Shown in pieces: positions 17,605-25,569 of a stretch of 64,000 nucleotides of DNA. A model generated the notes under the pieces. The model was not told the origin of the DNA, did not search any database, and saw nothing but the letters and a program-made list of their open reading frames with translations. The position numbers were made by a program, and so were the translations under genes. The DNA comes from Psychroserpens sp041224425 (GTDB lineage: Bacteria; Bacteroidota; Bacteroidia; Flavobacteriales; Flavobacteriaceae), in NCBI RefSeq assembly GCF_041224425.1, contig NZ_JBGFGL010000077.1, forward strand, positions 416,947 to 480,946, written 5' to 3'. Numbering within the stretch: position 1 is the first letter of the stretch; each line of letters opens with the position of its first letter.

Positions 17605-19938
17605 ATGAGACAACTTATATTAGCTATTTGTTTTATAACTTGTCTATCTCTTGATGCTCAAAACATTCAGGTAGATAGCCAAACTTTTTCTGCCCAACAA
17701 TTAATTGAGGATATTCTTATCGATAGCAATTGCATTGAAAACGTATCGGTAACCAACGTCGTGGGTGGCGATTTCAACAACTCTGACCAGAGCTATGGAT
17801 ATTTTGATGCCACAGGCACCTCTTTTCCTTTTCAAAGTGGAATTGTATTGAGTACTGGCCGTTTGGGCAATGTGCCTGGCCCAAACACTTCTTTGAGCGA
17901 CGATAATGCGCCAGATTGGATTGGCGATAATGATTTAGAGATTGCCCTAAATGAAAGCAATACGCTCAATGCCACGATTATCGAGTTTGATTTCACATCG
18001 GTCGCGACTCAAATCAGTTTTAGATACATCTTTGCTTCGGAAGAATATCAAGAAAATAATCCCAACACCTGTGAGTTTTCGGACTTATTTGGCTTTTTAA
18101 TACGACCAATCAATGAACAGGAATACACTAACATCGCACTAGTTCCCGATACACAAACTCCTGTAAAAGTAACTACTGTACATCCTGAAATTCCAAATGG
18201 CTGCGAAGCTCAAAATGAATTTTATTTCGAAAGCTGGAACAATTCTAGCGCACCAATCAATTTCAACGGACAAACAAAAGTACTGACAGCAACCGCTGAT
18301 GTTGTTCCCAATCAAACCTATCATGTCAAGCTCGTTATTGCCGATGAACAAAATTTCAGATATGATTCTGCAGTATTTCTTGAAGCCAATAGCTTTCAAC
18401 TGTCTACCGATTTAGGTCCGAATCGCTTACTTTCTACCGACAATGCTTTATGCCATTATGAAAATTTAGATTTGGATGCCAGTCAGCCAAATAGCCAGAG
18501 TTTCAAATGGTTTAAAGACGAACTGGAATTAACTGGTGAAACCAATTCCACATATACTGTAACTGAAGCTGGAACTTACAATGTTGAGGTCACACTAAGC
18601 AATGGCTGTATCTCTTATGGCGAAATTATCATTGAATATAATGAGAGTTTTACGGTTTTTGATACTATTTTAATAGAATGTGATCAAAATCAAGACGGAT
18701 TAACATTCTATAATCTCTTTGATGCTGAAAGTAGTGTGACCAATAATAACAATGCCATTTATATTACGGATTTTTATCTCAATGAAGCCGATGCCATTCA
18801 AGATGCAAATGCCATTGCAGGTGCTAATTTTTTTGAAAACACGACCTCTTTCCAAACAGTTTTTGCAAGAGTTGAGAATCAGTTTCGTTGTTTTGATATA
18901 GCCGAAATCGAATTACAGATATCCAATAACAGCCTCAACATACCAACAGTTTATGCTTGTGATGATACTATTATAGATGGCTTGACAACTTTTGATTTAG
19001 CCGAAACTTTTACAACCATTGAAAACCAAGTTCCAAATGGCAGTAGCATCAATTTTTATGAATCGGAATCAGATGCATTTTTGGATATAAATCCTTTAAA
19101 TCAAGTTTACAATAACACAATACCTTACAACCAAACCATTTATGTCAAGGTTGAAGCCAATAACCAATGCTACTCCATTGCTGCTATTGACCTAGAAGTG
19201 CTTTATACACCAATTCTTGAAGACGATGAGTTTCTTATTTATTGCTTAAACTCGTTTCCCGAAACCATTACTTTAACAGGTGGTGTTTTAAACGATTTTC
19301 CTAACAATTATTATTACGAATGGCTTCTGAACGGCTCACCAACAGGAATCGATACAAGTTTCATCGATATCAATACGCCAGGAAATTATTCGGTAATTGT
19401 TACCCATCCTAATGGCTGCTCCTCAAGCAGAAACATCACTGTTACGGCTTCAAATATAGCTTCAATAAATACTATCAACATCGTAAATGAAGGTTATAGA
19501 GACAACGCAGTGGTTATAGAAGTTACAGGAGAAGGCGTTTATGAATACGCTTTGGATGTTTTTGGTACGGTTTACCAAGAAAGCAATGTGTTCAATAACG
19601 TACCTCCTGGCGTTCACACAGTTTATGTAAGAGACCTTAATAATTGTGGTGTTGTTGAAAAAGAATTTTCAGTTTTGGGTTTTCCAAAATTTTTCACACC
19701 TAATGGAGATGGCTTCAATGACACCTGGCATATCTTCGGAAGGCACTCAAGCATAAACTTAGGTATTGAAATCAGTATCTTTAATCGCTACGGAAAATTG
19801 CTCAAACAGCTCACAAACACAAGTGAAGGTTGGACAGGCAAACTAAACGGACAAGCCTTACCTAGTGATGATTATTGGTATGTGGCTAAATTTTCTGATG
19901 GACGAACATTTACAGGCCATTTCACCTTAAAACGTTAG
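17605..19938 (+). CDS. T9SS type-B secreted protein, choice-of-anchor L head, two stalk repeats
   Basis: The start is the ATG at 17605 (MRQLILAICFITCLSLDAQ, a signal peptide). An upstream in-frame TTG at 17584 lies inside a strong -7 promoter element and cannot be the start. The protein is 777 residues. A choice-of-anchor L domain (FRYIFASEEYQENNPNTCEFSD) is followed by an Ig-like segment, two stalk repeats (LIECDQNQDGLTFYNL and VYACDDTIIDGLTTFDL), a second Ig-like segment and a type-B sorting domain (FPKFFTPNGDGFNDTW, IFNRYGKLL, GHFTLKR). Its C-terminal third is closest to that of the gene at 1471, while the head matches the two giant proteins, so it is a head/tail mosaic within the array. 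Confidence 0.9.
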   Translation: MRQLILAICFITCLSLDAQNIQVDSQTFSAQQLIEDILIDSNCIENVSVTNVVGGDFNNSDQSYGYFDATGTSFPFQSGIVLSTGRLGNVPGPNTSLSDDNAPDWIGDNDLEIALNESNTLNATIIEFDFTSVATQISFRYIFASEEYQENNPNTCEFSDLFGFLIRPINEQEYTNIALVPDTQTPVKVTTVHPEIPNGCEAQNEFYFESWNNSSAPINFNGQTKVLTATADVVPNQTYHVKLVIADEQNFRYDSAVFLEANSFQLSTDLGPNRLLSTDNALCHYENLDLDASQPNSQSFKWFKDELELTGETNSTYTVTEAGTYNVEVTLSNGCISYGEIIIEYNESFTVFDTILIECDQNQDGLTFYNLFDAESSVTNNNNAIYITDFYLNEADAIQDANAIAGANFFENTTSFQTVFARVENQFRCFDIAEIELQISNNSLNIPTVYACDDTIIDGLTTFDLAETFTTIENQVPNGSSINFYESESDAFLDINPLNQVYNNTIPYNQTIYVKVEANNQCYSIAAIDLEVLYTPILEDDEFLIYCLNSFPETITLTGGVLNDFPNNYYYEWLLNGSPTGIDTSFIDINTPGNYSVIVTHPNGCSSSRNITVTASNIASINTINIVNEGYRDNAVVIEVTGEGVYEYALDVFGTVYQESNVFNNVPPGVHTVYVRDLNNCGVVEKEFSVLGFPKFFTPNGDGFNDTWHIFGRHSSINLGIEISIFNRYGKLLKQLTNTSEGWTGKLNGQALPSDDYWYVAKFSDGRTFTGHFTLKR

Positions 19939-19991
19939 TAACAAACGTTAAATTTCTCAAAAGCAAAAGCTACTAATCATTTTTCATTTTC

Positions 19992-19999
19992 TATATTTG
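19992..19999 (+). promoter_or_regulatory. -7 element of the BatA-like operon
   Basis: TATATTTG matches TAnnTTTG, 37 bp before the ATG at 20037. No -33 TTG is visible. Confidence 0.45.
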
Positions 20000-20036
20000 A
20001 GCTTGAAATCGTTGCCATAAAAATCACTCATTCGGA

Positions 20037-21962
20037 ATGCAGTTTAAACACCCTGAAATTCTTTACGCTCTACTCCTGCTTATCATTCCGATTATTGTTC
20101 ATTTATTCCAACTTAGAAAATTTAAAAAAGTTGCATTTACGAATGTAAAATTTCTAAAAGAACTTACCATACAAACCCGAAAAAGTTCCCAATTAAAGAA
20201 ATGGCTTACATTACTGACACGTCTACTGATGCTTACTGCAATTATTTTAGCTTTTGCACAACCCTATATCTCCAATTCTGAAAGTTTTAATACCAAAAGC
20301 GAAACCGTTATCTATCTTGATAATTCTTATAGTATGCAAGCTCAAGGCAACAACGGATCCTTACTGAATAAAGCTGTACAGGAATTGATCGAAAATATTG
20401 ATGAAAATGAAAGCATTTCCATTTTTACCAATGATGTGAGTTTTAAGAAGACCAGCATCAAAGCCATAAAAAACGATCTGATACAATTGGGATACGCTTC
20501 AAAGCAATTAGATTATAATGCTACGGTTTTAAAAGGTCAAAACATGTTTTCTGATGATCAAAGCTCAGTAAAGAATTTGGTTTTAATATCTGATTTTCAG
20601 CAAAAAAGTGGCAATCTTGGTTTTCCAACAGACAGTACTATATCTCTAAAACTCGTTAAGTTGCAACCTGAAAATAGAAGCAACATTAGTATCGACAGTA
20701 TTTATATTTCTAAATCGACTATTGAAAACTTAGAGCTCACTGTTCTCATTAAAAATCAAGGAGAAGAGATTGAAACTTTACCAGTATCATTATTCAATGA
20801 TGAAAATCTCATAGCGAAAAGTGCTGTGAGTATTGGTTCTGAAGCTAAAAGTGTATTTACAATACCAGCAAATGTTATGTTCAATGGTAAAGTGAGTATT
20901 GATGATCCAAACCTACAGTATGACAATGAACTTTTTTTCAATATTGATAAACCTGAAAAAATAAAAGTTCTAGTTATAAATGAAAATGAAGATACGTTTT
21001 TGAAAAAGATCTTTACAGAAGATGAATTTATCTACACCTCTTCAAGTTTTAACACGCTCAATTACAATCTAATCGACGACCAAAACTTAATCGTACTTAA
21101 TGAACTTGAAAACATACCCGTAGCCTTAAATACAGCACTTAATGCGTTCTCAAAAGATGGTGGCAACATTTTAATTATTCCTTCAATTAATATTAGCTTA
21201 AATTCTTATAATCAATTTTTTAACAATTATTATTTATCAAATTTTAATACGCTAGTAAATCAAGAAAAGAAGATCACTGCTATCAACTTTTCCCATCCAT
21301 TATTGACAAACGTATTTGATAAGCAAGTACAGAATTTCCAATATCCAAAAGTCAATTCATTTTACAGAACCAATAGTCATTCTGATACTTCAATTCTTGA
21401 TTTTGAAGATGGTTCCACTTTTTTATCTGAATCACAAAACACCTATCGATTTACCGCGCCTTTAAATGACGTAAATTCCAACTTTAAAAATTCACCTTTA
21501 ATTGTTCCTGTGATTTATAATATTGGGAAACAAAGTCTGAAGGTGCCACAACTTTATTACACTATTGGTGAAGAGAACAAAATTGACATTTCAACCTCGC
21601 TTCAACAGGATGATATTCTGACTTTGGTTTATAATGATAATTCTGTGATTCCTTTACAACAGACATTTACAAATAAGGTAAGACTTACTGTAAGTGATTA
21701 CCCGAAAGTTTCTGGGATTGCTTCGGTTCAAAACAAAGCAACTTTTCTAAAGCATTTGAGCTTTAATTACAATAGAGAGGAGAGCAATCTCAACTATTAT
21801 GATATTTCCAATTTTGAAGGCGTAACATCTTATGATACAGTTTCCAAAACACTCAGTGAAATAAAAAGTGCAACGAATGTTAACGAGCTATGGAAATGGT
21901 TTGTTATTTTTGCACTAGCTTTTTTATGTATTGAAATGCTCATTCTAAAATACCTGAAATGA
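20037..21962 (+). CDS. BatA/VWA domain membrane protein
   Basis: A 641-residue protein that opens with the BatA N-terminal double-membrane domain (MQFKHPEILYALLLLIIPIIVHLFQLRKFKK, then a second helix at about 58-76 ending AFAQPYIS). A von Willebrand A domain follows, with an intact MIDAS start DNSYS at residues 95-99. A long extracytoplasmic beta region and a single C-terminal membrane helix before LILKYLK complete it. Proteins of this family are linked to aerotolerance (Bat) operons in Bacteroidota, but the batB-E partners are not present here. It overlaps the next gene by 4 bp (ATGA), so the two are translationally coupled. A -7 element (TATATTTG) lies 37 bp upstream of the start. Confidence 0.87.
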   Translation: MQFKHPEILYALLLLIIPIIVHLFQLRKFKKVAFTNVKFLKELTIQTRKSSQLKKWLTLLTRLLMLTAIILAFAQPYISNSESFNTKSETVIYLDNSYSMQAQGNNGSLLNKAVQELIENIDENESISIFTNDVSFKKTSIKAIKNDLIQLGYASKQLDYNATVLKGQNMFSDDQSSVKNLVLISDFQQKSGNLGFPTDSTISLKLVKLQPENRSNISIDSIYISKSTIENLELTVLIKNQGEEIETLPVSLFNDENLIAKSAVSIGSEAKSVFTIPANVMFNGKVSIDDPNLQYDNELFFNIDKPEKIKVLVINENEDTFLKKIFTEDEFIYTSSSFNTLNYNLIDDQNLIVLNELENIPVALNTALNAFSKDGGNILIIPSINISLNSYNQFFNNYYLSNFNTLVNQEKKITAINFSHPLLTNVFDKQVQNFQYPKVNSFYRTNSHSDTSILDFEDGSTFLSESQNTYRFTAPLNDVNSNFKNSPLIVPVIYNIGKQSLKVPQLYYTIGEENKIDISTSLQQDDILTLVYNDNSVIPLQQTFTNKVRLTVSDYPKVSGIASVQNKATFLKHLSFNYNREESNLNYYDISNFEGVTSYDTVSKTLSEIKSATNVNELWKWFVIFALAFLCIEMLILKYLK

Positions 21963-23215
21963 ATTTACTTTTAAAATCGGCCACAATTGTAGACTCCAAA
22001 AGCGATTTCCACAATCAGACGGTTGATATCCTAATTGAAAAGGGCGTCATTTCAAACATTTCTAAACGCATCAGTAATCCAAACAACTACAAAGAAATCC
22101 AACTTGATGAACTTCATGTATCACAAGGCTGGTTTGATAGTAGTGTCTGTTTTGGAGAACCTGGCTATGAAGAACGCGAAACCATTGAAAACGGTCTTAA
22201 AACAGCTGCGTATTCAGGATTTACAGCAGTAGCGGTTAATGCCAATACACATCCTGTCGTTGACACCAATGCTGACATTTCCTTTATGAAATCAAAAGCA
22301 GAAAAAAATATTGTCAACCTCTATCCTATTGGTGCCTTAACTTGTAAAAGTGAGGGCTTAGATTTAGCCGAACTTTTCGATATGAAAAATGCTGGTGCGG
22401 TCGCGTTTTACGATTACCAAAAACCCATTTCCAATCCAAATCTCATGAAACTTGCCTTGCAATATGCAAGTAATTTTGGCGGATTGGTTTGCTCCTTTCC
22501 TCAAGAATCTAAAATTAGCGGACTTGGCGTGATGAATGAAAATGTAACCAGTACGTATCTTGGACTTAAAGGAAATCCTGCCTTAGCCGAAGAACTTCAA
22601 GTTGCTAGGGATTTGTTTATTTTGGAATACACAGAAGGTAAACTTCATATACCAACCATCTCAACCGCTAAATCTGTAGAATTGATAAGAGCGGCAAAAC
22701 AAAAGAAATTAGACGTGACCTGCAGTGTTGCTATACATAATCTTTTTTTTACTGATGACCATTTAAAAACTTTCAATACCAATTTTAAGGTCTTACCTCC
22801 TCTACGAACCAAAAATGATGTAGAAGCATTGATTTCTGCCGTTAAGGATGGAACCATTGATATGGTAACAAGTGACCATAATCCGATTGATATAGAAGAC
22901 AAAAAAATTGAATTTGATCGTGCCAAAAATGGAACCATTGGTTTAGAATCAGCCTTTGGTGCATTACTATCCATTTTCACGTTAAAAAAGACGGTTGAAG
23001 TATTGACAAGAAACAAAGACCGCTTCGGTATTGAATCTATACCAATTTCTGTGGGAAATAAAGCCGATTTAACCCTTTTCAATCCGACCGGTTCGTATGT
23101 ATTCTCTAAAGGAAACATACATTCAAGATCTAAAAATTCCATATTTGAAGGAACCGAACTACACGGAAAAGTATATGGAATTATTGCCAATAATAAAATC
23201 TTACTATCAAATTAG
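21959..23215 (+). CDS. Dihydroorotase-like amidohydrolase, probably inactive
   Basis: A 418-residue protein with the fold and length of the PyrC dihydroorotase multifunctional-complex family: GWFDSSVCFGEPGYEERETIENG, GLGVMNE, TSDHNPI, GTIGLES. The metal-binding DxHxH of the family is replaced by D60-S-S62-V-C64. The histidine normally found in the HCED-type motif is missing (CSFPQES), and that of the HxST motif reads IPTIST. The aspartates in AFYDYQ and TSDHNP remain. It is therefore probably not a functional dihydroorotase and may be a structural or regulatory paralogue, as pseudo-DHOases are in some aspartate transcarbamoylase complexes. Its start overlaps the BatA-like gene and it precedes a DUF4870-like gene by 6 bp. 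Confidence 0.85.
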   Translation: MNLLLKSATIVDSKSDFHNQTVDILIEKGVISNISKRISNPNNYKEIQLDELHVSQGWFDSSVCFGEPGYEERETIENGLKTAAYSGFTAVAVNANTHPVVDTNADISFMKSKAEKNIVNLYPIGALTCKSEGLDLAELFDMKNAGAVAFYDYQKPISNPNLMKLALQYASNFGGLVCSFPQESKISGLGVMNENVTSTYLGLKGNPALAEELQVARDLFILEYTEGKLHIPTISTAKSVELIRAAKQKKLDVTCSVAIHNLFFTDDHLKTFNTNFKVLPPLRTKNDVEALISAVKDGTIDMVTSDHNPIDIEDKKIEFDRAKNGTIGLESAFGALLSIFTLKKTVEVLTRNKDRFGIESIPISVGNKADLTLFNPTGSYVFSKGNIHSRSKNSIFEGTELHGKVYGIIANNKILLSN

Positions 23216-23221
23216 AACAGC

Positions 23222-23542
23222 ATGTCTGAAGCCTCAAATAATGATTCCTTAGCCATAGTGGCTTACATAACCCTTATCGGCACATTAGTCGCTTTCTTTA
23301 TGAATAAGGACAAACAAAACCCGTTAGTCTCGTTTCACATTAGACAAGCTTTGGGTCTTTGGTTGTTACAACTTTTTTTAGGGTCATTTATAGGAGCCTT
23401 TGACAGTTGGATGGTTACCATTTCGTTTTGGATATTTTTCATCGTTTTGTTTATCTATGGAATTTTAGGAGCAGCCACTAAAAAAATGAATGTGGTACCT
23501 ATATTAGGACCATTCTTCCAAAAGTTATTTGCATCATTATGA
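23222..23542 (+). CDS. DUF4870/Tic20-like small membrane protein
   Basis: A 106-residue protein with three hydrophobic segments (about 9-25, 43-60, 67-85). The conserved NPLVSFHIRQALGLWLLQ, located between segments 1 and 2, is typical of the DUF4870/Tic20-like family of inner-membrane proteins, whose function is not established in bacteria. It sits in an operon: 6 bp after the dihydroorotase-like gene and overlapping the esterase gene by 4 bp (ATGA). Confidence 0.8.
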   Translation: MSEASNNDSLAIVAYITLIGTLVAFFMNKDKQNPLVSFHIRQALGLWLLQLFLGSFIGAFDSWMVTISFWIFFIVLFIYGILGAATKKMNVVPILGPFFQKLFASL

Positions 23543-24186
23543 ATTCTACGCTCTTTCACATTAAGAAACCTTCTTCATTGAAGGAAAACGCACCATTGCT
23601 TATCATGTGTCATGGCTATGGCAGTGATGAAAATGATTTATTTTCATTTGCTCAAGAACTTCCAGAAGAACTATTTATCATTTCCCTGAGAGCTCCTTAT
23701 GCTATGCAACCCTTCGGAAATGCATGGTATGCTATCAATTTTGATGCAAGCCAAAACAAATGGAACGATGTTGAACAAGCCATTGGATCTCGAGATGCTA
23801 TAGCTGATTTTATAGATGAAGCCTGCAATGCTTATCCTGTAGATAAAAACAATGTCACCTTATTAGGTTTCAGCCAAGGAACTATATTGAGTTATGCGGT
23901 TGCCTTGACCTATCCTGAAAAAGTTAAAAACATCATTGCTTTAAGTGGTTATATCAGTGAAGACATGTTAGGAGAACAACAATCTAACGACGCTTATCGC
24001 CATCTGGATTTTTACTGCTCTCATGGTAGCGCAGATCAAGTAATACCTGTAGAATGGGCTAGAAAAACACCAGAATACCTTAATTCAATGGGCATCAAAA
24101 ATACCTATTCTGAATTTCCAGTAGGCCATGGTGTAGCACCACAAAACTTTTACGAATTTAAAAATTGGTTAGTCGAAAGACTTTAG
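23539..24186 (+). CDS. Alpha/beta hydrolase, phospholipase/carboxylesterase family
   Basis: A 215-residue serine esterase of the YpfH/carboxylesterase type. The nucleophile elbow is GFSQG with Ser112, the acid is probably Asp166 (HGSADQVIP) and the base His197 (VGHGVA). The oxyanion-side motif MCHGYGSDEND lies near residue 23. There is no signal peptide, so it is cytoplasmic. Members hydrolyse short-chain or acyl esters, and the natural substrate is not predictable. It is the last gene of the operon that starts with the BatA-like protein, and it ends 2 bp before the convergent gene at 24189. Confidence 0.88.
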   Translation: MNSTLFHIKKPSSLKENAPLLIMCHGYGSDENDLFSFAQELPEELFIISLRAPYAMQPFGNAWYAINFDASQNKWNDVEQAIGSRDAIADFIDEACNAYPVDKNNVTLLGFSQGTILSYAVALTYPEKVKNIIALSGYISEDMLGEQQSNDAYRHLDFYCSHGSADQVIPVEWARKTPEYLNSMGIKNTYSEFPVGHGVAPQNFYEFKNWLVERL

Positions 24187-24188
24187 TT

Positions 24189-24704
24189 TTAACGCGGTGT
24201 ATATAAGTGGGATTCTATGATTCTGAATTTTAGATTTTTCTCGTTTCCAACAGTTTCCAAATCATATCCCAAAAGCATTTCTCCCCAATATTTTCCATCA
24301 GTGAAGCTGGCTATAATCCATTTATGGTTAAGCATTCTTATCTGGTCAATTAGCATTTTTTGACCAGACATAGATGCATAAGGCACTAATGGATGGTCTT
24401 CAGAATCATAAACATTCAAGCTCATCAATTCATCCTTGATAAAAGGAACGAACTCAGAAATACGAAAACCTTGATCTTCCCAATATATCATTGCGTCTTC
24501 ATTGGTGTCAAATTTAAAGGTATAAAGACTCGTAACCTCTTCATCTTTAATCATTTGAATAGAATCTCTCAATGCAGTATTGGACTCCATATAATTGGTA
24601 AGCTTTTGATCGTAATCTTCAATGATGTTTTTAGAGTTAACATATTGAAATAACACCAATAATAAGGTGAAAATAAAAAGGTACATGAATATGCGTTGTT
24701 TCAT
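24189..24704 (-). CDS. Membrane-anchored protein of unknown function
   Basis: A 171-residue protein with one N-terminal membrane helix (about 5-22, MKQRIFMYLFIFTLLLVLF) and a soluble, presumably periplasmic domain. A short helical segment (NIIEDYDQKLTNYMESNTALRDSIQ) is followed by an alpha/beta region with conserved-looking blocks MIYWEDQGF, QKMLIDQIRMLNHKWIIASFTDGKYWGEMLL and a C-terminal RIIESHLY. I do not recognise a characterised family. It is followed on the left by the esterase in convergent orientation and lies 10 bp downstream of the metallo-hydrolase gene, with which it is probably co-transcribed. Confidence 0.75.
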   Translation of the reverse strand: MKQRIFMYLFIFTLLLVLFQYVNSKNIIEDYDQKLTNYMESNTALRDSIQMIKDEEVTSLYTFKFDTNEDAMIYWEDQGFRISEFVPFIKDELMSLNVYDSEDHPLVPYASMSGQKMLIDQIRMLNHKWIIASFTDGKYWGEMLLGYDLETVGNEKNLKFRIIESHLYTPR

Positions 24705-24714
24705 AAGTTATCGT

Positions 24715-25476
24715 TTAAATATGTAATTCTAAAGTATCATATGCCAAGAAAACGTTATCTGGCAATTTTTGTTGTACGTCGTCATGAAAACCAAGATAAT
24801 GGCTAATATGGGTTAAATAAGCTTTTTCTGGTTTCACTTTATCAATAAAAGCTAACGCTTCGGAAACATTAAAATGTGAAATGTGCTCTTCTTCCCTCAA
24901 AGCATTGACCACCAAAACCTTTATGCCTCTTAATTTCTCGATTTCTTTATCAGCAACCGTTTTCATATCTGTCAGATAAGCAAAATCTCCAAACCGAAAT
25001 CCAAAAACCTGAAGTTTATGGTGGTATCCGTTAATTGGAATCACTTCCAAGTTTCCTAACACAAAAGGTTTATTTTTAATTTCATGCTGAATAACACTCG
25101 GAACACCTGGATATTTTGGTGCTGTTGTGAAAATATAATTGAAACGCTTATTGAGTTCTCCCAACACACGTTTATGAGCATAAAATGGAATATCTCCTTG
25201 CCTGAAATAAAATGGTCTAATATCATCTAATCCAGCAGTATGGTCGGCATGTTCATGGGTAAAAACAATACCATCAATTTTGTTGCAATTGGCACGAAGC
25301 ATTTGCTGACGGAAATCAGGTCCACAATCCACTACATAAGTGTAGTCGTCCCATTCAACCAAAACAGAGACTCTTAGTCGCTTATCTTTAGGGTTCGAAC
25401 TAAGACAAACTGGATGATCACTTCCAATAACCGGAATACCTTGAGATGTACCTGTTCCTAAAAATGTAATCTTCAA
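24715..25476 (-). CDS. MBL-fold metallo-hydrolase, PhnP-like
   Basis: A 253-residue metallo-beta-lactamase-fold hydrolase. It starts with the family's LGTGTSQGIP loop (residues 6-15) and carries the metal-binding HEHADH at 74-79, the aspartate in VVDCGPDFR, and histidines in NGYHH, HFNVSEAL and LTHISHYLG. It resembles PhnP-type cyclic phosphodiesterases and related Bacteroidota enzymes; the substrate is uncertain. The start is a TTG: no in-frame ATG exists before the conserved LGTGTSQG loop, and translation from 25476 gives the usual MKITFLGTG N-terminus. It probably heads a two-gene operon with the membrane-anchored protein. Confidence 0.88.
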   Translation of the reverse strand: MKITFLGTGTSQGIPVIGSDHPVCLSSNPKDKRLRVSVLVEWDDYTYVVDCGPDFRQQMLRANCNKIDGIVFTHEHADHTAGLDDIRPFYFRQGDIPFYAHKRVLGELNKRFNYIFTTAPKYPGVPSVIQHEIKNKPFVLGNLEVIPINGYHHKLQVFGFRFGDFAYLTDMKTVADKEIEKLRGIKVLVVNALREEEHISHFNVSEALAFIDKVKPEKAYLTHISHYLGFHDDVQQKLPDNVFLAYDTLELHI

Positions 25477-25534
25477 TACTGCTAATTTATTGCAAAAATA
25501 AAACTTATTTTTTTAGTTATACTTTCTAATTTAA

Positions 25535-25542
25535 TACCTTTG
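25535..25542 (+). promoter_or_regulatory. Bacteroidota -7 element upstream of the 485-aa gene
   Basis: TACCTTTG matches TAnnTTTG. It ends 27 bp before the ATG. No clear TTG (-33) is visible at the right distance, so only half of the promoter pattern is supported. Confidence 0.5.
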
Positions 25543-25569
25543 TGTGGTTGACAAAACCCAGATTAAGAG

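Noticed and set aside
22645..23190. Antisense ORF of 181 residues opposite the dihydroorotase-like gene
   Set aside because: The sense strand encodes a clear PyrC-family protein with tight operon overlaps. The antisense product shows no domain.
21959..23215. Functional pyrC (dihydroorotase) assignment
   Set aside because: Four of the expected metal-ligand positions are substituted, so the name would overstate the evidence.
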